In this document: positions 26,586 through 38,237 of the stretch, piece by piece | Layout: each line of letters begins with the position of its first letter | Numbering within the stretch: position 1 is the stretch's first letter | Assembly: GCA_023525715.1 (NCBI GenBank) | Contig: CM042013.1 | Location: 81,010,994-81,074,993 of the forward strand | Source of the DNA: Cichorium intybus | Taxonomy: Eukaryota; Streptophyta; Magnoliopsida; Asterales; Asteraceae | Reading direction: 5' to 3' | Length of the DNA stretch: 64,000 bases | Notes under the pieces: model-generated | What the model saw: only the letters and a program-made list of their open reading frames with translations | What the model was told of the DNA's origin: nothing | Databases searched by the model: none | Translations under genes and position numbers: made by a program

Positions 26586-29500
26586 ATTCTCCCCCACTTA
26601 ACTGGATTTCGTCCCCGAAATCCGCGCCGGTAAATAATTTTGGATAATGCCTCCGCATTTCCTCCTCCGGTTCCCAAGTCTACTCGGACCCTTTTCGATG
26701 CTGCCAGTGAACCTTAACTAATCCTATTGTTTTATTTCGTAAAGTCTTTATCTTCCTTTCAATGATGGCAATTGGTCGCTCCACATAATTTAGGCGTTCA
26801 TCTAATTGAATATCCTCCAAAGGTACTATTGTAGATTCCTCAGTAATACACTTCCTGAGCTGCGAAACGTGGAACGTGTCATGAATCTGACTAAGCTGCT
26901 CGGGCAGCTCAAACCGGTAAGCTACCTTACCTACACGGGCGACAATTCGATATGGTCCAATGTACCTAGGGCCAAGCTTTCCTCGCTTCCTAAAACGAAT
27001 AACTTCGTTCCAAGGTGACACCTTCAGAAGAACATAATCCCCAACTTGAAACTCGAGATCGGACCGTCGCCTATCCGCATAACTTTTCTGTCGACTTTGA
27101 GCCGTTAACAATCTCTCCCGAACCTTCTGAATTAACTCAGTTGTCTTGAGCACCACCTCAGTACTACCCAATACCTGCTGGCCAACCTCGCCCCAGCAAA
27201 TAGGTGTCCGACATTTCCTTCCATACAACATTTCAAAGGGAGCCCTGCCAATGCTCGCGTGATAACTTTTATTGTAAGAAAACTCAGATAAAGGGAGATG
27301 GGAATCCCAACTCCTGCCAAAATCGATGACACATGCTCTAAGCATATCCTCCAGCGTTTGAATCGTCCTTTCACTCTGCCCATCCGTCTGAGGATGATAT
27401 GCTGTGCTGAAAAGAAGGCGAGTGCCTAATTCCTCATGAAACTTCTTCCAAAACCTAGACGTAAATCGGACATCCCGGTCGGATATCACCGAGACCGGTA
27501 TACCATGCCGAGAGATAATCTCATCTACGTAGACCTTAGCCAACTCCTTTGTAGAGCAAGTCTCTTGGATGGGGAGGAAATGAGCACTTTTAGTCAACCT
27601 ATCCACGATAACCCAAATAGTGTCCATATGTCGAGGGGTTCTTGGAAACTTCGTGATGAAATCCATTGTGATATGCTCCCATTTCCATTCTGGGATCTCA
27701 AGAGGCTGCAATCTACCATGAGGCCGTTGGTGCTCGGCCTTGACCCTACGACAGGTCATGCATCTTTCGACAAACCCAGCTACTTCCCTCTTCATGCCTG
27801 GCCACCAATAATATTCGCGCAGATCCCTATACATTTTAGTTGCTCCAGGGTGGATAGAGAACCTGGATTTATGTGCCTCCTCCAATAGGGTTTGACGAAC
27901 CCCGCCCAGCTTCGGTACCCAAATTCTCTCATGGCAAGTTAACAAATCTCTACTATCTTTGACCATAGCTGCCAACTGACCCATAATTCTTTCACCTTTT
28001 TGATTTTCGCTCTTGCTTGCTTCCACCTGGGCTTTCCTAATCAGCTCAAGCAGCGGTGTCACAATTGTCATCCTTAGACAAACGCCCCGAAGGGGTGCAC
28101 CCGAAGCCTTACGACTTAACGCATCCGCTACCACATTGGCCTTTCCAGGGTGGTAGTGTATCTCACAATCATAGTCTTTCAATACATCCAACCATCTTCT
28201 CTGTCTCATATTGAGGTTTGCCTGATCCATCAGGTACTTCAAACTCTTGTGGTCCGTGAAGATGGTGCACTTCACTCCATACAAATAGTGTCTCCAAATA
28301 TTGAGAGCGAAGACCACCGCTCCCAATTCCAAATCATGAGTAGGGTAGTTAGCTTCATGGGGCTTCAACTGTCGCGAGGCGTAAGCAATCACCCTGCCTC
28401 GTTGCATCAAGACTGCCTCCAATCCCGAGATAGATGCATCGCAATAAACTACCATGTCCTCCATGCCTTCAGGCAAAGTCAAAACCGGAGCTTCACACAA
28501 TTTCCGCCGCAAAGTCTCAAAAGCCTGCTGCTGCTCCTCCTCACCCCACCGAAAAGCAGCATTTTTCTTAGTTAGCCGAGTCAAAGGTACCGCAACCTTT
28601 GAGAAGTCTTGGATGAAACGACGATAATAACCAGCCAGACCCAAGAAACTTCTAATCTCCGAGGGGGTCTTCGGGACCTCCCACCGCATCACGGCCTCCA
28701 CCTTAGCCGGGTCTACCATGATTCCTTACTCGTTAACGATGTGACCCAAAAACTGAACCTCCCTCAGCCAAAAGTCACACTTGGATAGCTTTGCATAAAG
28801 CTTCTCCTTCCTTAAGGTTTCTAATACTTCCTTTAAGTGTTGTTCATGTTGCTCCCTGCTCCGAGAGTAGACTAAGATGTCGTCAATGAAAACTATAACC
28901 GACCGATCCAACATCGGTCGACACACCCGATTTATTAAATCCATAAAAGCTGCAGGGGCATTGGTCAGTCCAAACGGCATCACTACAAACTCGAAGTGGC
29001 CGTACCTCGTCCTAAAAGCCGTTTTCAGGATGTCTTCCTCCCATACTCGCATTTGATGGTATCCTGACCGCAAATCAATTTTTGAGAACCACGAGGCGCC
29101 CTGCAGTTGATCGAATAAGTCGTCGATGCGAGGTAATGGATATCGATTCTTCACCGTAAGCTTGTTCAGCTCACGATAATCTATGCACATCCTATTGGAA
29201 CCATCCTTCTTCTTAACAAACAAAATAAGCGCTCCCCACGGTGAGCAACTGGGTCGAATAAATCCATTATCCAGTAACTCCCGAAGTTGAATAGACAACT
29301 CCAGCATCTCTGGAGGCGCAAGACGATACGGTGCTTTAGCTATTGGAGCCACACCGGGAGTTAAGTCGATCTTAAATTCCACCTGTCTCTCTGACGGCAC
29401 GCCAGGCAGGTCCTCGGGAAAAACATCAGGAAAATCCCGAACTACCGGTATAGCACCTGCTTTCTGTTGTGGCTTCTTTTCTCGCTCGTCTAAAACATAA

Positions 29501-29919
29501 GCCACAAATGCCGAACCTCCATGCTGAAAATGTCTGCGTGCCCTAGCAGCTGAACAGAAAACTACACCTCGATTCTTTCTCTCGCCCTGCACAACCAGCT
29601 CTCCCCCACTTGGGGTTTGAATCCACACTCGTTTGTTCTTACAATCAATCCATGATTCGTGCTGACCCAACCAATCCATACCGATGATGACTCGAGAGTC
29701 ACTCAACGGTATAGGGATGAGATCGATCGGAAACTTTATTCCTTGAATCACTACTTCGCATCCCCGATAAACACTAGTCGCTTGCACGGTTTTATCATCC
29801 GTAATTTCTACTTCTAACGGCCGATGAAGAGTTCCTAAAGCAATACCGAAACCCTTCCCCAACGCAGCAGACACAAAAGAATGACTAGCACCCGAATCAA
29901 ATAGTACAAAGGTAGGCAT
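26586..29919 (-). pseudogene. Gypsy pol: protease, RT, RNase H, integrase; near-intact
   Basis: One frame from 29919 to 26680 with a single internal TAA at 28723-28725, where family members have Gln. Order: retropepsin LFDSGASHSFV (29899-29860); RT with LFVKKKDGSNRMCIDYRELN, the YHQMRV block, FGLTNAPAAFM and catalytic FIDDILVYSR; RNase H with YCDASISG and FTDHKSLKYL; integrase with the H2C2 zinc finger (HPGATKMYRDLREYYWWPGMK, CMTCRRVKAEH), catalytic D..D..E (MDFIT, ISDRDVRFTS, ERTIQTLE) and a C-terminal tail ending in GSE. A TAG follows, and beyond it the frame continues as TWEPEEEMRRHYP to about 26620. All catalytic residues look intact. This copy would need only a few changes to be open, so it is relatively recent. 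Confidence 0.9.
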
Positions 29920-30034
29920 AGAGTTGACTAAGAATATTCTTAATCAAAGCATAATAGACACATTAATTACACACACCACAAACACGAGACAAGTAAAGAA
30001 AGAGTACCCGTGACGACGTCGGGCTCATCCTGTG

Positions 30035-31148
30035 CCTCCTCAGCGGTCATGACGAATGCTCGACCCTTGGTCTTAGGGGCTTCCCCTTTCCCCTGCCTAC
30101 CATCGGTAATCCGGAGTGTAGTGGGTGCCGGATTCTGAACCACTCCCTGAGTCAGACGGGGACATTAGGCCTTGAAGTGGCCTACCTGATTACAATTAAA
30201 ACAAATCTTGACCTCTTGACGGCAATCTTTAGCATAGTGGCCCTCCTTCCTACACTTATGGCATATTAACACCCAGCAACGCCCCTCATGTTTCCTTCCA
30301 CATTTACCTCACTTACCATGGCTCCTTTGCCCTTGCTTTCCCTGATCTGCCCCTCGAAATTTCTTCGACACCTGCTAAGTCTGAGTAGGCGCCGGACGCT
30401 TCTGCTTTTGTTGGGTTTCCAGTTCCAACTCTCAGGCCCGAGCTGCCGCTATCATATCAGTAAAAGTTTGGTGCCTAGCAGCAGACACAAATTCCCGAAT
30501 GTCTGTGCGAAGCATCGCCAAGTATCGTGTCATCCTCATGTGCTCGGTTGCCGCAAACTCTGGACAGAAGAGTGCTCACTCATTAAACTTTTTGGTGATC
30601 TCCGTCACCGTCTCAGTAGTCTGGGTCGGATTCAGGTATTCCTGCGCCAAGCGTTCCATTTCCACCTATGGAACATACTCCAGTTAGAACTGTTCCTTAA
30701 ATTGCGGCCACGTAATGGCATCCAACTGGGCAGGAGTGAGATCTTTCGTTCGTATTTCCCACCAATCTTTTGCACCCTCTCTTAGAAGATTCACTGCAAA
30801 TGTTACCTTGGAGTTCTCAGGACACGAACAGGTGCGAAAGGCACCTTCTACCGCAGAAATCCACCGCATACTGACAATCGGATCCCTGCCCCCATCGAAC
30901 ATCGGAGGCGAACAAGCCGAAAAGTCCTTGTAACTTGCATCCCTAGCACGTGATGTGCCCTGAGTAGCCAGTCGCTCCTCGAGCATTGCCCACAGCTCAG
31001 CCTTAATCGTACCAAATAACTGAGGTATCGCAGCCAACACTTCTCGTGAAACCTCCTCCGCTATCAGGTTACGGAGATTTTCATCAGTCGGTCCTCCCCC
31101 ACTCGAGGCACCCGCATCTGGTCCACCGTTACTTCGAGTGACTGCCAT
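30035..31148 (-). pseudogene. Gypsy gag of the tandem element, several stops
   Basis: It starts at ATG 31148 (MAVTRSNGG). The gag core reads RDPIVSMRWISAVEGAF, NLLREGAKDWWE and WPQFKEQF, then hits stops. In the same frame the protein continues as LEYVP..VEMERLAQEYL to two CCHC knuckles: CHKCRKEGHYAKDC (about 30212-30255) and a second, CFNCNQVGHF, whose last part has a TAA. Stops include TAG 30666-30668, TGA 30576-30578 and TGA 30432-30434; the latter two are CGA in the plus-strand copy. It would encode the capsid/nucleocapsid of the element and is not translatable as it stands. Confidence 0.85.
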
Positions 31149-31914
31149 TCTGAAATGCGCAACAGTTTCTAATATTAATACTCGGGTCACTCCTATCTAC
31201 CCAACTACTTGACTTTCTAGGACTTTGGTTGACTACTCTTGACTCAAGCGTGAATCCTGTGCTTTCGGTAATACTGGCCTGGTACTACCTTCCACACCTA
31301 TTCGCCCTTGTTCCAAGTTCGTCAAGCATCCTCCTAAAATGTCACACACATACTAAACCATTTCCTATGGCTCCTGCGGTCATGCACCGTGGTGCCTAAT
31401 CTTTTGATCTAACTCTCCATCTCACACGTGCCTAAGAGAACTACTGCTAATGTCGTCGAGTCGCCTCACGGACGCACAGCCGTACACAATCGGGAATAAG
31501 ATAGACGTCTGAATAACTGATCCTACCCTAGAGTCACAACCAAACAAGGAACAGCCAGTAAGGCCAGACCAAATATTCTCAGGCTATCTTACCCTAATTA
31601 CATATAACCTACCAGCATTCACTAAGCAACCTAACGACAGTAGCGTAAAATTCCAAAGCAGCACATATGGCACAAAACAGTCTACAGAGTATATTACCCA
31701 GGCAACTTTACATCCTAGCACAATACATTTTATCTCATAACACAAACTTGACATGGGTAATTGGGAATCACAAAACTTACTTGAGCTCGGCTGACGGTTC
31801 GCATCGCATCTTCTTATACTTTAATTTAACCTTCCAAAAACATTTTCTTAACAAAATCGCTCAATCCTAAGTTTGAGTTTGGATTCCCAATACAGTTCAT
31901 CCAAATCCCTCAAA
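31149..31914 (-). other. 5' leader of the tandem Gypsy element
   Basis: About 770 bp between PBS and gag start; non-coding. It would hold the packaging/leader region. The plus-strand relative has a homologous leader at 38239-39000. Confidence 0.6.
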
Positions 31915-31931
31915 CCAAGGCTCTGACACCA
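31915..31931 (-). other. Primer-binding site (initiator tRNA-Met-like)
   Basis: The minus strand reads TGGTGTCAGAGCCTTGG three bases after the LTR end. It differs at one position from the common TGGTATCAGAGC core. Confidence 0.8.
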
Positions 31932-31934
31932 ATT

Positions 31935-33381
31935 TGTAACGCCCCAATTTCAAAATTTTAAAAATTCATTTATTACCAAGGTTCTAATAAAACATTTATT
32001 CCAAAAGTAAAACTGTTCAACATATTATTTAAACCAACAGCGGAAACATTTGAAAATACTGTTATAGTTCATCAAAACAAATCTCTTGAATGCGATGTGC
32101 TGTCGTCACGCCTTGCCCTTCCCTTTGTCATTTGAGATACCTGAAATGTTATAAAATCAACGGGTAAGCTTAAAGCTTAGTGAGTCCACAAGTTACCATA
32201 CATGCCCACACATTAAACAACCCGTCCTCGAGAACGACCCGATCCTACCCGCCATACAACAGCTACGGGCGTCCATCATACAACAGCTATGGACACGGGA
32301 AGGTTCTACCCATCATACAACAGCTATGGGTTCCCGGTTATGGCCCAGCCCATCATACAACAGCTATGGGACAAGACAATAGTCCAACTCGCCATACAAC
32401 AGCTACGAGGGGACACGCATCAGTACTGAGCCCAACAACAAATAACCACAGATATAGAGCAAATCATATAACTGTAAACTACACACAAGATGCCTAACGT
32501 GCAACATCATATAGTAAGGTGAGGATACTCACCTGGTTCGAAACCGTGTAGATATTCTCTAATATCCCCACTTAGCTCGTCCACACACCCAAATCCCACA
32601 CACATACAACATATTAATTACTGACCAGTATCTTACAGACCTGCCTAAAGGTTAGACTCAATATTTGCCATCAAACCGTGGTCAAAACTAAGTTCCTGGT
32701 CAAACAGTCGCTCGCCGCGGCGTGGCTCCTCATCCTACGTGCCGCGGCTATCATCGAATAAACACGGGGTTTCCGCCGAGTCCGCGCCGTTGACATAGCC
32801 AGTCCGCGTCGTGGCTCGTAACATTCCAAAATGTTTTTAGCGTTTAACAGTACATCAATCGGCTAGGGTTTCACTCCAAACCCTTCCTGAGATCAGAAAC
32901 TACCCTAAGATCACTTCCTTAGGGACATGCAAGTGTATTCATGTCCTTAGTCTAACCCTAAGGGTTACAAGTCATCTAAGACTACTACTTAAGGGATAAC
33001 ACCATAAAAACGAGATAAACTGAAATATCAGAAGGTAGATCCTCTTACCTTGCTTCTGGAAAACAGAGAAATGCACCCGATCGACTACAGCCTTTCCCCA
33101 CGTTGTATTTCTTCCTCCAAACCTCCAAAGCCTTGGAACCAAAGAGTCTCTGCTGAAACCAGACGCCTCTGCTCCAGAAAACTCTCAAAACACGAACCCT
33201 AGGGCTGGGTCCCTTTATATAGGCGTTTAAATCCGAATTAGGGTTTTTCACCTTAGAGGCGCACCGCGCCGCGGGTTCTTTAGAACCGCGCCGCGCGTAC
33301 AAATTTCACACGTTTCTGGATCCTTCCTAAAGTCGCGCCATGAATTAGTCCGAGCCGCGACTCAGCAGAACGGGTCTTACA
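31935..33381 (-). repeat. Middle (shared) LTR of the tandem Gypsy element
   Basis: 1447 bp, the same length and ends as 25139-26585, with scattered substitutions and small balanced length changes. One side adjoins the PBS of the full copy. The other adjoins the polypurine tract and pol tail of a second, truncated copy, so it serves as 5' LTR of one and 3' LTR of the other. Confidence 0.9.
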
Positions 33382-33742
33382 ATTCTCCCCCACTTAACTG
33401 GATTTCGTCCCCGAAATCCGCGCCGGTAAATAATTTTGGATAATGCCTCCGCATTTCCTCCTCCGGTTCCCAAGTCTACTCGGACCCTTTTTGATGCTTC
33501 CACTGAACCTTAACTAATCCTATTGTTTTATTTCGTAAAGTCTTTATCTTCCTTTCAATGATGGCAATTGGTCGCTCCACATAATTTAGGCGTTCATCTA
33601 ATTGAATATCCTCCAAAGGTACTATTGTAGATTCCTCAGTAATGCACTTCCTGAGCTGCGAAACGTGGAATGTGTCGTGAATCTGACTAAGCTGCTCGGG
33701 CAGCTCCAACCGGTAAGCTACCTTACCTATACGGGCGACAAT
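33382..33742 (-). pseudogene. Second, truncated pol 3' tail of the tandem element
   Basis: It repeats 26586-26946 almost exactly: polypurine tract, TWEPEEEM region, TAG after GSE, and the integrase tail up to LSQIHDTFHVSQLRKC and KVAYRLELPEQ. It ends abruptly at GGGCGACAAT (33742), after which unrelated-strand Gypsy sequence starts. It shares the GSE-stop nonsense codon with the full copy. Confidence 0.85.
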
Positions 33743-34641
33743 AAGGGCTCGGATATATCTATAACATAGTTCAGTGATATGTTCAACCATGAGGGCTCGG
33801 ATATACCTATAACATAGTTGTAAATGGTATTTTGGCATACTATTGGATACTCTAGTCGAAGGGGAAAGGAATATGGTAGAGGACGTACTTATTGTTCGAG
33901 AGTTTGCAGATGTGTTTCCCGACGATAGTTCCATAGACACAAGGATGAGTCGTTCTCTGGTGACTCCTAATTTTTATCAAGGGCGTCAGTCGTGCACTTG
34001 AAACTTTAGATAAGTCTTTCACTATAGAAGTAGCAGATTATGAGATGGTCAGCATAACCAAAGTGTATAAAGGTTGTGACTTGGAAGTGAGCGTGATGAG
34101 ATTATCTTGATTGATTGTAAGCGAAAGAAGGTCCAGGTTCGAACCATAAGTGGGGGAGAACTAACCATTTGAAGTGAGAGATATAGATTAGTGATATGTT
34201 CAGCCGCCAGGACTTAGAGATACTTGTTACATGAACGCATCAAGTATATTATCTTTTGTGGTTGATGACCAACCAAAAAAGAAGAAAGTTGGAATAGCCA
34301 AGGTGCCACTAAAATATACAGAGATCTGATGGAAGAAGTATTGTTGGCCAAGGATGAAGTGGGATGTATCAAGGTACATAAAGAAGTGTTTTGGACTTTA
34401 GGGGAGGGGGAACTTGGATGCTTACCTTCTATTGGCCGAGTTTTCCTATAATGACAATTGTCAAGCCAACATCGGTATGTCGCTTTATGAGATGTTGTAT
34501 GAGAGGAAGGGTAGGACCCTTATCTGTTGGGGTAAGAAGGAGCCAATATAGATATAAGAGTCGTAGAAGGGATTGTGGCCTACTAACCTAGTTGTGTTAG
34601 AATTAAATTTTGAGTATGAATTCTAACAAGTGCGGAATAGT
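33743..34641 (+). pseudogene. Scrambled remnant of the older plus-strand Gypsy pol
   Basis: Pieces in the plus direction: a linker reading MVEDVLIVREFADVFPDD (about 33870-33930); a protease C-terminal piece with EVADYEMVSITKVYKGCDLEV and CKRKKVQVRTISGGEL (about 34000-34170); a KIYRDL scrap; and an integrase end reading LLAEFSYND..QANIGMSLYEMLYERKGRTLICWG (about 34420-34540). Normally the protease comes before the REFADVFPD linker, so the order is disturbed. Many stops. It is probably the continuation of the remnant at 24557-25138. Confidence 0.75.
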
Positions 34642-36981
34642 TGTAATGCCCCAGCTTTGCTTTAGCTTTAAGATTAGTGTCAATTAATGTAGTTAAGTAT
34701 TTTAAATGAAAGGAAATAAGTTTTATTTAAAAAGAGATTTATAAAACAAAATTCTAATTATTGCAAATAATAATAATAATAAATTTAATCCTAGAACTTT
34801 AATTATATGTTTGGGGTGAGTTTTGTCATTACTATAAACTTAGAATGAGAATAAAAGATGGTTTGGGGCAAAAATATAGGAACAAACTAGAGGTACTAAA
34901 TGTGACTATGACCAAAAGTTGCATGGAAGCTTTATTAGGGCTGTTGCTAGTTGACTTGAAGGAATAACCGGCCCCAAGGCCTCTCGATTGTGATCATAGC
35001 CCAGCCAAAACGTTGTTACACTACATATATAGGAATCGCAACCCTAAACCTACACAATTGAGGCATATTTCCACCCTCGAAAACCGAGAAACTGAGAAAG
35101 AGAATTACCGAGAAGCATGAAGAACTCGTAAAGGGCTGTTGAAGCTCATAACTATGATTCAAAACCTATCCAAACCTATGTCTCTAATGTATATACATAT
35201 AATTGCATGCCATTCAACCATAATCGATTCCCCTTGTGTGTTGTGATCCACCTTTGTGTCGAGAAAAAGAAGAGAGTCGAAATAGAAAAAAATTGAGAAA
35301 GAGGTGAGGCTAAGATTTTTGTTGGTGTTAGGATGTTATGAAAGGAACCAAGAAGGAAAGAAGAAAATAGGAAGAAGCAATGGAGAAAGGAGAAGGAATA
35401 AGGAGTATAATCAAGTTGATTGTTATATTCAAGTAAGTTGCATGTTTTTGTATTTTTTTTCTTCTTCCCCACCATCATCCACCACCACAAACCACCATGA
35501 ACCACCACATTGGTGGTGATTGAAGGCTGGCTAAGCCATGGTTATGCCTGGTCACGGGTTGGTGTCACAAGGATGCTTGAATATTTGATTTAAGTCATGA
35601 TATTGAAGCATTGAATCGTGAATTAGAAAAACCCTAGTTTGAATCCTTGGTTTTGGTTTTTGTCTTAATCCATTAAGAGATGTTTTAAGCTTGTTAAACC
35701 TCTAAAAAGCACATTCCTTTAGGCAATGGTTATGGATACTTGAATGTGCCATTAAGGACTTAATGATTAAGACACTAGAATGCTTAAATCTAATTACATG
35801 TTCACATGACAACAATTTGTCATGAACTTTAAAAAATCATATAAAATCAGTGGTACATCCAGATTGTAAATCTTATGTCCCTGGAAAGGTATGGAAGTGT
35901 AGTTCCTTCCATTAAAATGGATTAGCCTTATTCTAACCCAAGTTTGGTGAAAAGTGCTATTTTCATAGACTGGTTCGATTTGGACAATTTTGATACCCCA
36001 ACTTCATAAATTTTTATAAAATCATAGAACAATAGTTAAGACTTGTGTGATATGTACCTTGTAGCTAAGAGATCGAATTTTAATAATATGTAATAATATT
36101 ATGGATTGGAAGGGTTTGAAGGGGTTGAAAGTAGTCTTGAACAAACTACTGTTTTGGGACATAATCTAAAATACCAACCTAATAATAAAATAAGTATTAT
36201 GAAGGTTAAGCTCTAGCAATTATACCTTATAATACTCTAAAACACTTTATAGGAGTAGAAGGCATACGTGTTGGTCCTTGGTTGGATTCTTAAAGTAGCT
36301 ACATAGATTATGCGTTGATGATGAGGTGAGTTCCTCACTAGGCCGTGTTGATATTGTTCATCTTTTACTTTAGCTCGTGTGTGCTTATAGGATGTATGTG
36401 GTAGTACTAGGATGCTTGGGTGTTTAGTATATGTTGATGTGAATGTGGATAGTATTAGATTGTTGTGATGTCTAGTATATGCATGATTGGAAATATATGA
36501 GTATAGAGCAGGGTATGCATGACAAGAGGCACTGAGCAAGGTATGCATGGCTCTAAGTACCGAGCAAGGTATGCATGGCTTAGATTGCTGAACAAGGTAT
36601 GCATGGCTCGAAGTACTGAGCAAGGTAGCACGACTCGGGGTGTTGAGCAATGTAGCATGGCTCGACGTACTGGTAAAGTAGACTAGTGTTTACTATGATG
36701 CATATACTGTATCCTTTCTGATAGGAGTAGAGCATGTATGATTGATACATTGTGTATGTGTTGGAATTCACTAAGTTGTGTGCTTACCCTTTCCCTTAAA
36801 ACCATTGTTTCGTTTACTTCTAGTACGAGAGATGGCAAGACTTGATGAGTACACACCGGCGTTGCTTCTCTTCTAGATTATGATTTATGTTGACACTGTT
36901 TATGTTTTTTTTTACTTCCACTGATGGTCTTGGTTATTGAGACATGAATTATATTTGAAAGTTTTAATGAAATGATGTTTT
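34642..36981 (+). repeat. 3' LTR (LTR-B) of the older plus-strand Gypsy element
   Basis: It starts TGTAATGCCCC after the integrase remnant. It has TATA-like CATATATAGG near 35021-35030 and a long U5-like part with tandem repeats. Its end is interrupted at 36981, where another LTR is inserted; the last bases before the junction are GTTTT. The continuation seems to lie after 50986. Short ORFs inside it are not supported. Confidence 0.65.
36505..36670. repeat. ~30-bp tandem repeat inside LTR-B
   Basis: About six imperfect units of 27-32 bp built on GTACTGAGCAAGGTATGCATGGCT. The array occupies the same relative place, just before a conserved CTAAG..TGTGCTTACCC segment, as the unrelated CAGCTATGG-type repeats in the other LTR family. 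Confidence 0.75.
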
Positions 36982-38217
36982 TGTAAGACCCGTTCCCAAA
37001 AGAGGAATTGATAAAATGATCAAGGAGTTCTTTTCAGGTCTGATTTAGAGCCTCATCATACCCTAGTGTCTTTAACTTTTGGGCAAACGGGCGAAAAATA
37101 GCAAAATTTGGAAGACGAGGTGCTAAAAGTGTCAATTTGGTGAAAATGCCATGTTAGCGGCGCTAACATTAGATGTTAGCGATGCTAACATTTCAGTTAT
37201 GAAAAATTTGGTTTGTTGCACGTTTTGAGGGTTGACTGGGCTGTGTCTCGCGGAAGACCAAGGTTAGCGACTCTAACCTTGGAGTTAGCGACGGTAACTT
37301 CTCCCCAAGTCTATAATAGCGGCTCATTTCTGTGTTGAAGGGGTTCAGAATCCCTAATCATTTCCCACGACCTGGTGTGTGTTCAAGGCACTTTTCTGAA
37401 GGTTTTAAAGGTCGAGGCACGTCTTTCAAGATCTGGGTTGAATACCTTTAGTTGTGTTTCGAAGTTCTAAGTGTTGATTGTAGCGGTTTCCGATCTGATT
37501 GTTAGACAGGTGAGTATCCTCACCTTACTATATGTGTTGAATACCTTTTGAATACCTTTAGTTGTGTTTCGAAGTTCTAAGTGTTGATTGTAGCGGTTTC
37601 CGATCTGATTGTTAGACAGGCGAGTATCCTCACCTTATTATATGATGTTGCATGTTAGGCAACTTATGTGTTATTTACAGTTATATGATTTGTTCTATAA
37701 TTGTGGTTATCTGTTGTTGGGCTCAGTACTGATGCGTGTTCACTCGTCGGTGTTGTATCATGAGTTAGACTATCGCTTTGTCCCATCGGTGTTGTATCTT
37801 GGGCAGGGCCAAAACCGGGAACCTATAGCTGTTGTATGATGCGTAGAACCGCCCCTTGTCCCATAGTTGTTGTATGATGGGCGCCCATAGGTGTTGTATC
37901 ATGGGTAGGGTCGGGTCGTTCTCGAGGACGGGTTGTTGAATGTGTGGGCATGTATGGTAATTTGTGGACTCAATAAGCTTTGTGCTTACCCGTTGATTTT
38001 AAAACATTTCAGTTACTTCTAATGAAAAAGGGAAGGGCAAGTCTTGACGGCAGTGCATCACATTCATTGGACCTTATTTCGATGTTTTATGTTTTATTTC
38101 AAAATATTTCTACTGTTGGTTTAACAATTATGTTGAAACAGTTTTATTTTTAATAAAAGCTACGTTTGAAACTTGGGAATAAATAAAAAAATTTGGTTGA
38201 GATTTTTGTTCGTTACA
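36982..38217 (+). repeat. 5' LTR (LTR-A) of a plus-strand Gypsy element
   Basis: 1236 bp from TGTAAGACCCG to CGTTACA (TGTAA/TTACA ends). It belongs to the same family as the minus-strand LTRs by its ends, the TGTTGTATGATGGG repeats (about 37740-37905) and the CGTTCTCGAGGACGGG segment. GTTTT precedes it (36977-36981). A ~70-bp segment (from about 37490 and 37550) is duplicated in tandem, including GGTTTCCGATCTGATTGTTA. Confidence 0.85.
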
Positions 38218-38220
38218 AGT

Positions 38221-38237
38221 TGGTATGAGAGCCTTGG
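38221..38237 (+). other. Primer-binding site of the plus-strand Gypsy element
   Basis: TGGTATGAGAGCCTTGG, three bases after the LTR end, an initiator-tRNA-Met-type site with one change from the common core. Confidence 0.8.

Larger units (their letters stand above)
25139..33742 (-). mobile_element. Ty3/Gypsy element in tandem, shared-LTR form
   Basis: Plus-coordinate order: LTR (25139-26585), complete internal region (26586-31934), second LTR (31935-33381), then 361 bp that repeat the start of the internal region (33382-33742, matching 26586-26946). In element orientation this is: 3' tail of a first copy, LTR, full gag-pol, LTR. Both LTRs are 1447 bp and very similar. The integrase C-terminal type and the TWEPEEEM tail suggest a chromovirus of the Tekay/Del kind (inference). 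The left flank is the decayed Gypsy protease; the right end is a truncation inside pol. Confidence 0.85.

Noticed and set aside
26806..28575. Plus-strand ORFs up to 150 aa
   Set aside because: They are antisense shadows of the Gypsy pol gene, whose catalytic motifs are on the minus strand.
36237..36771. Minus-strand ORFs with repeated HAYLA/PCIPCS-type words
   Set aside because: They translate the tandem repeats of LTR-B; no conserved domain.
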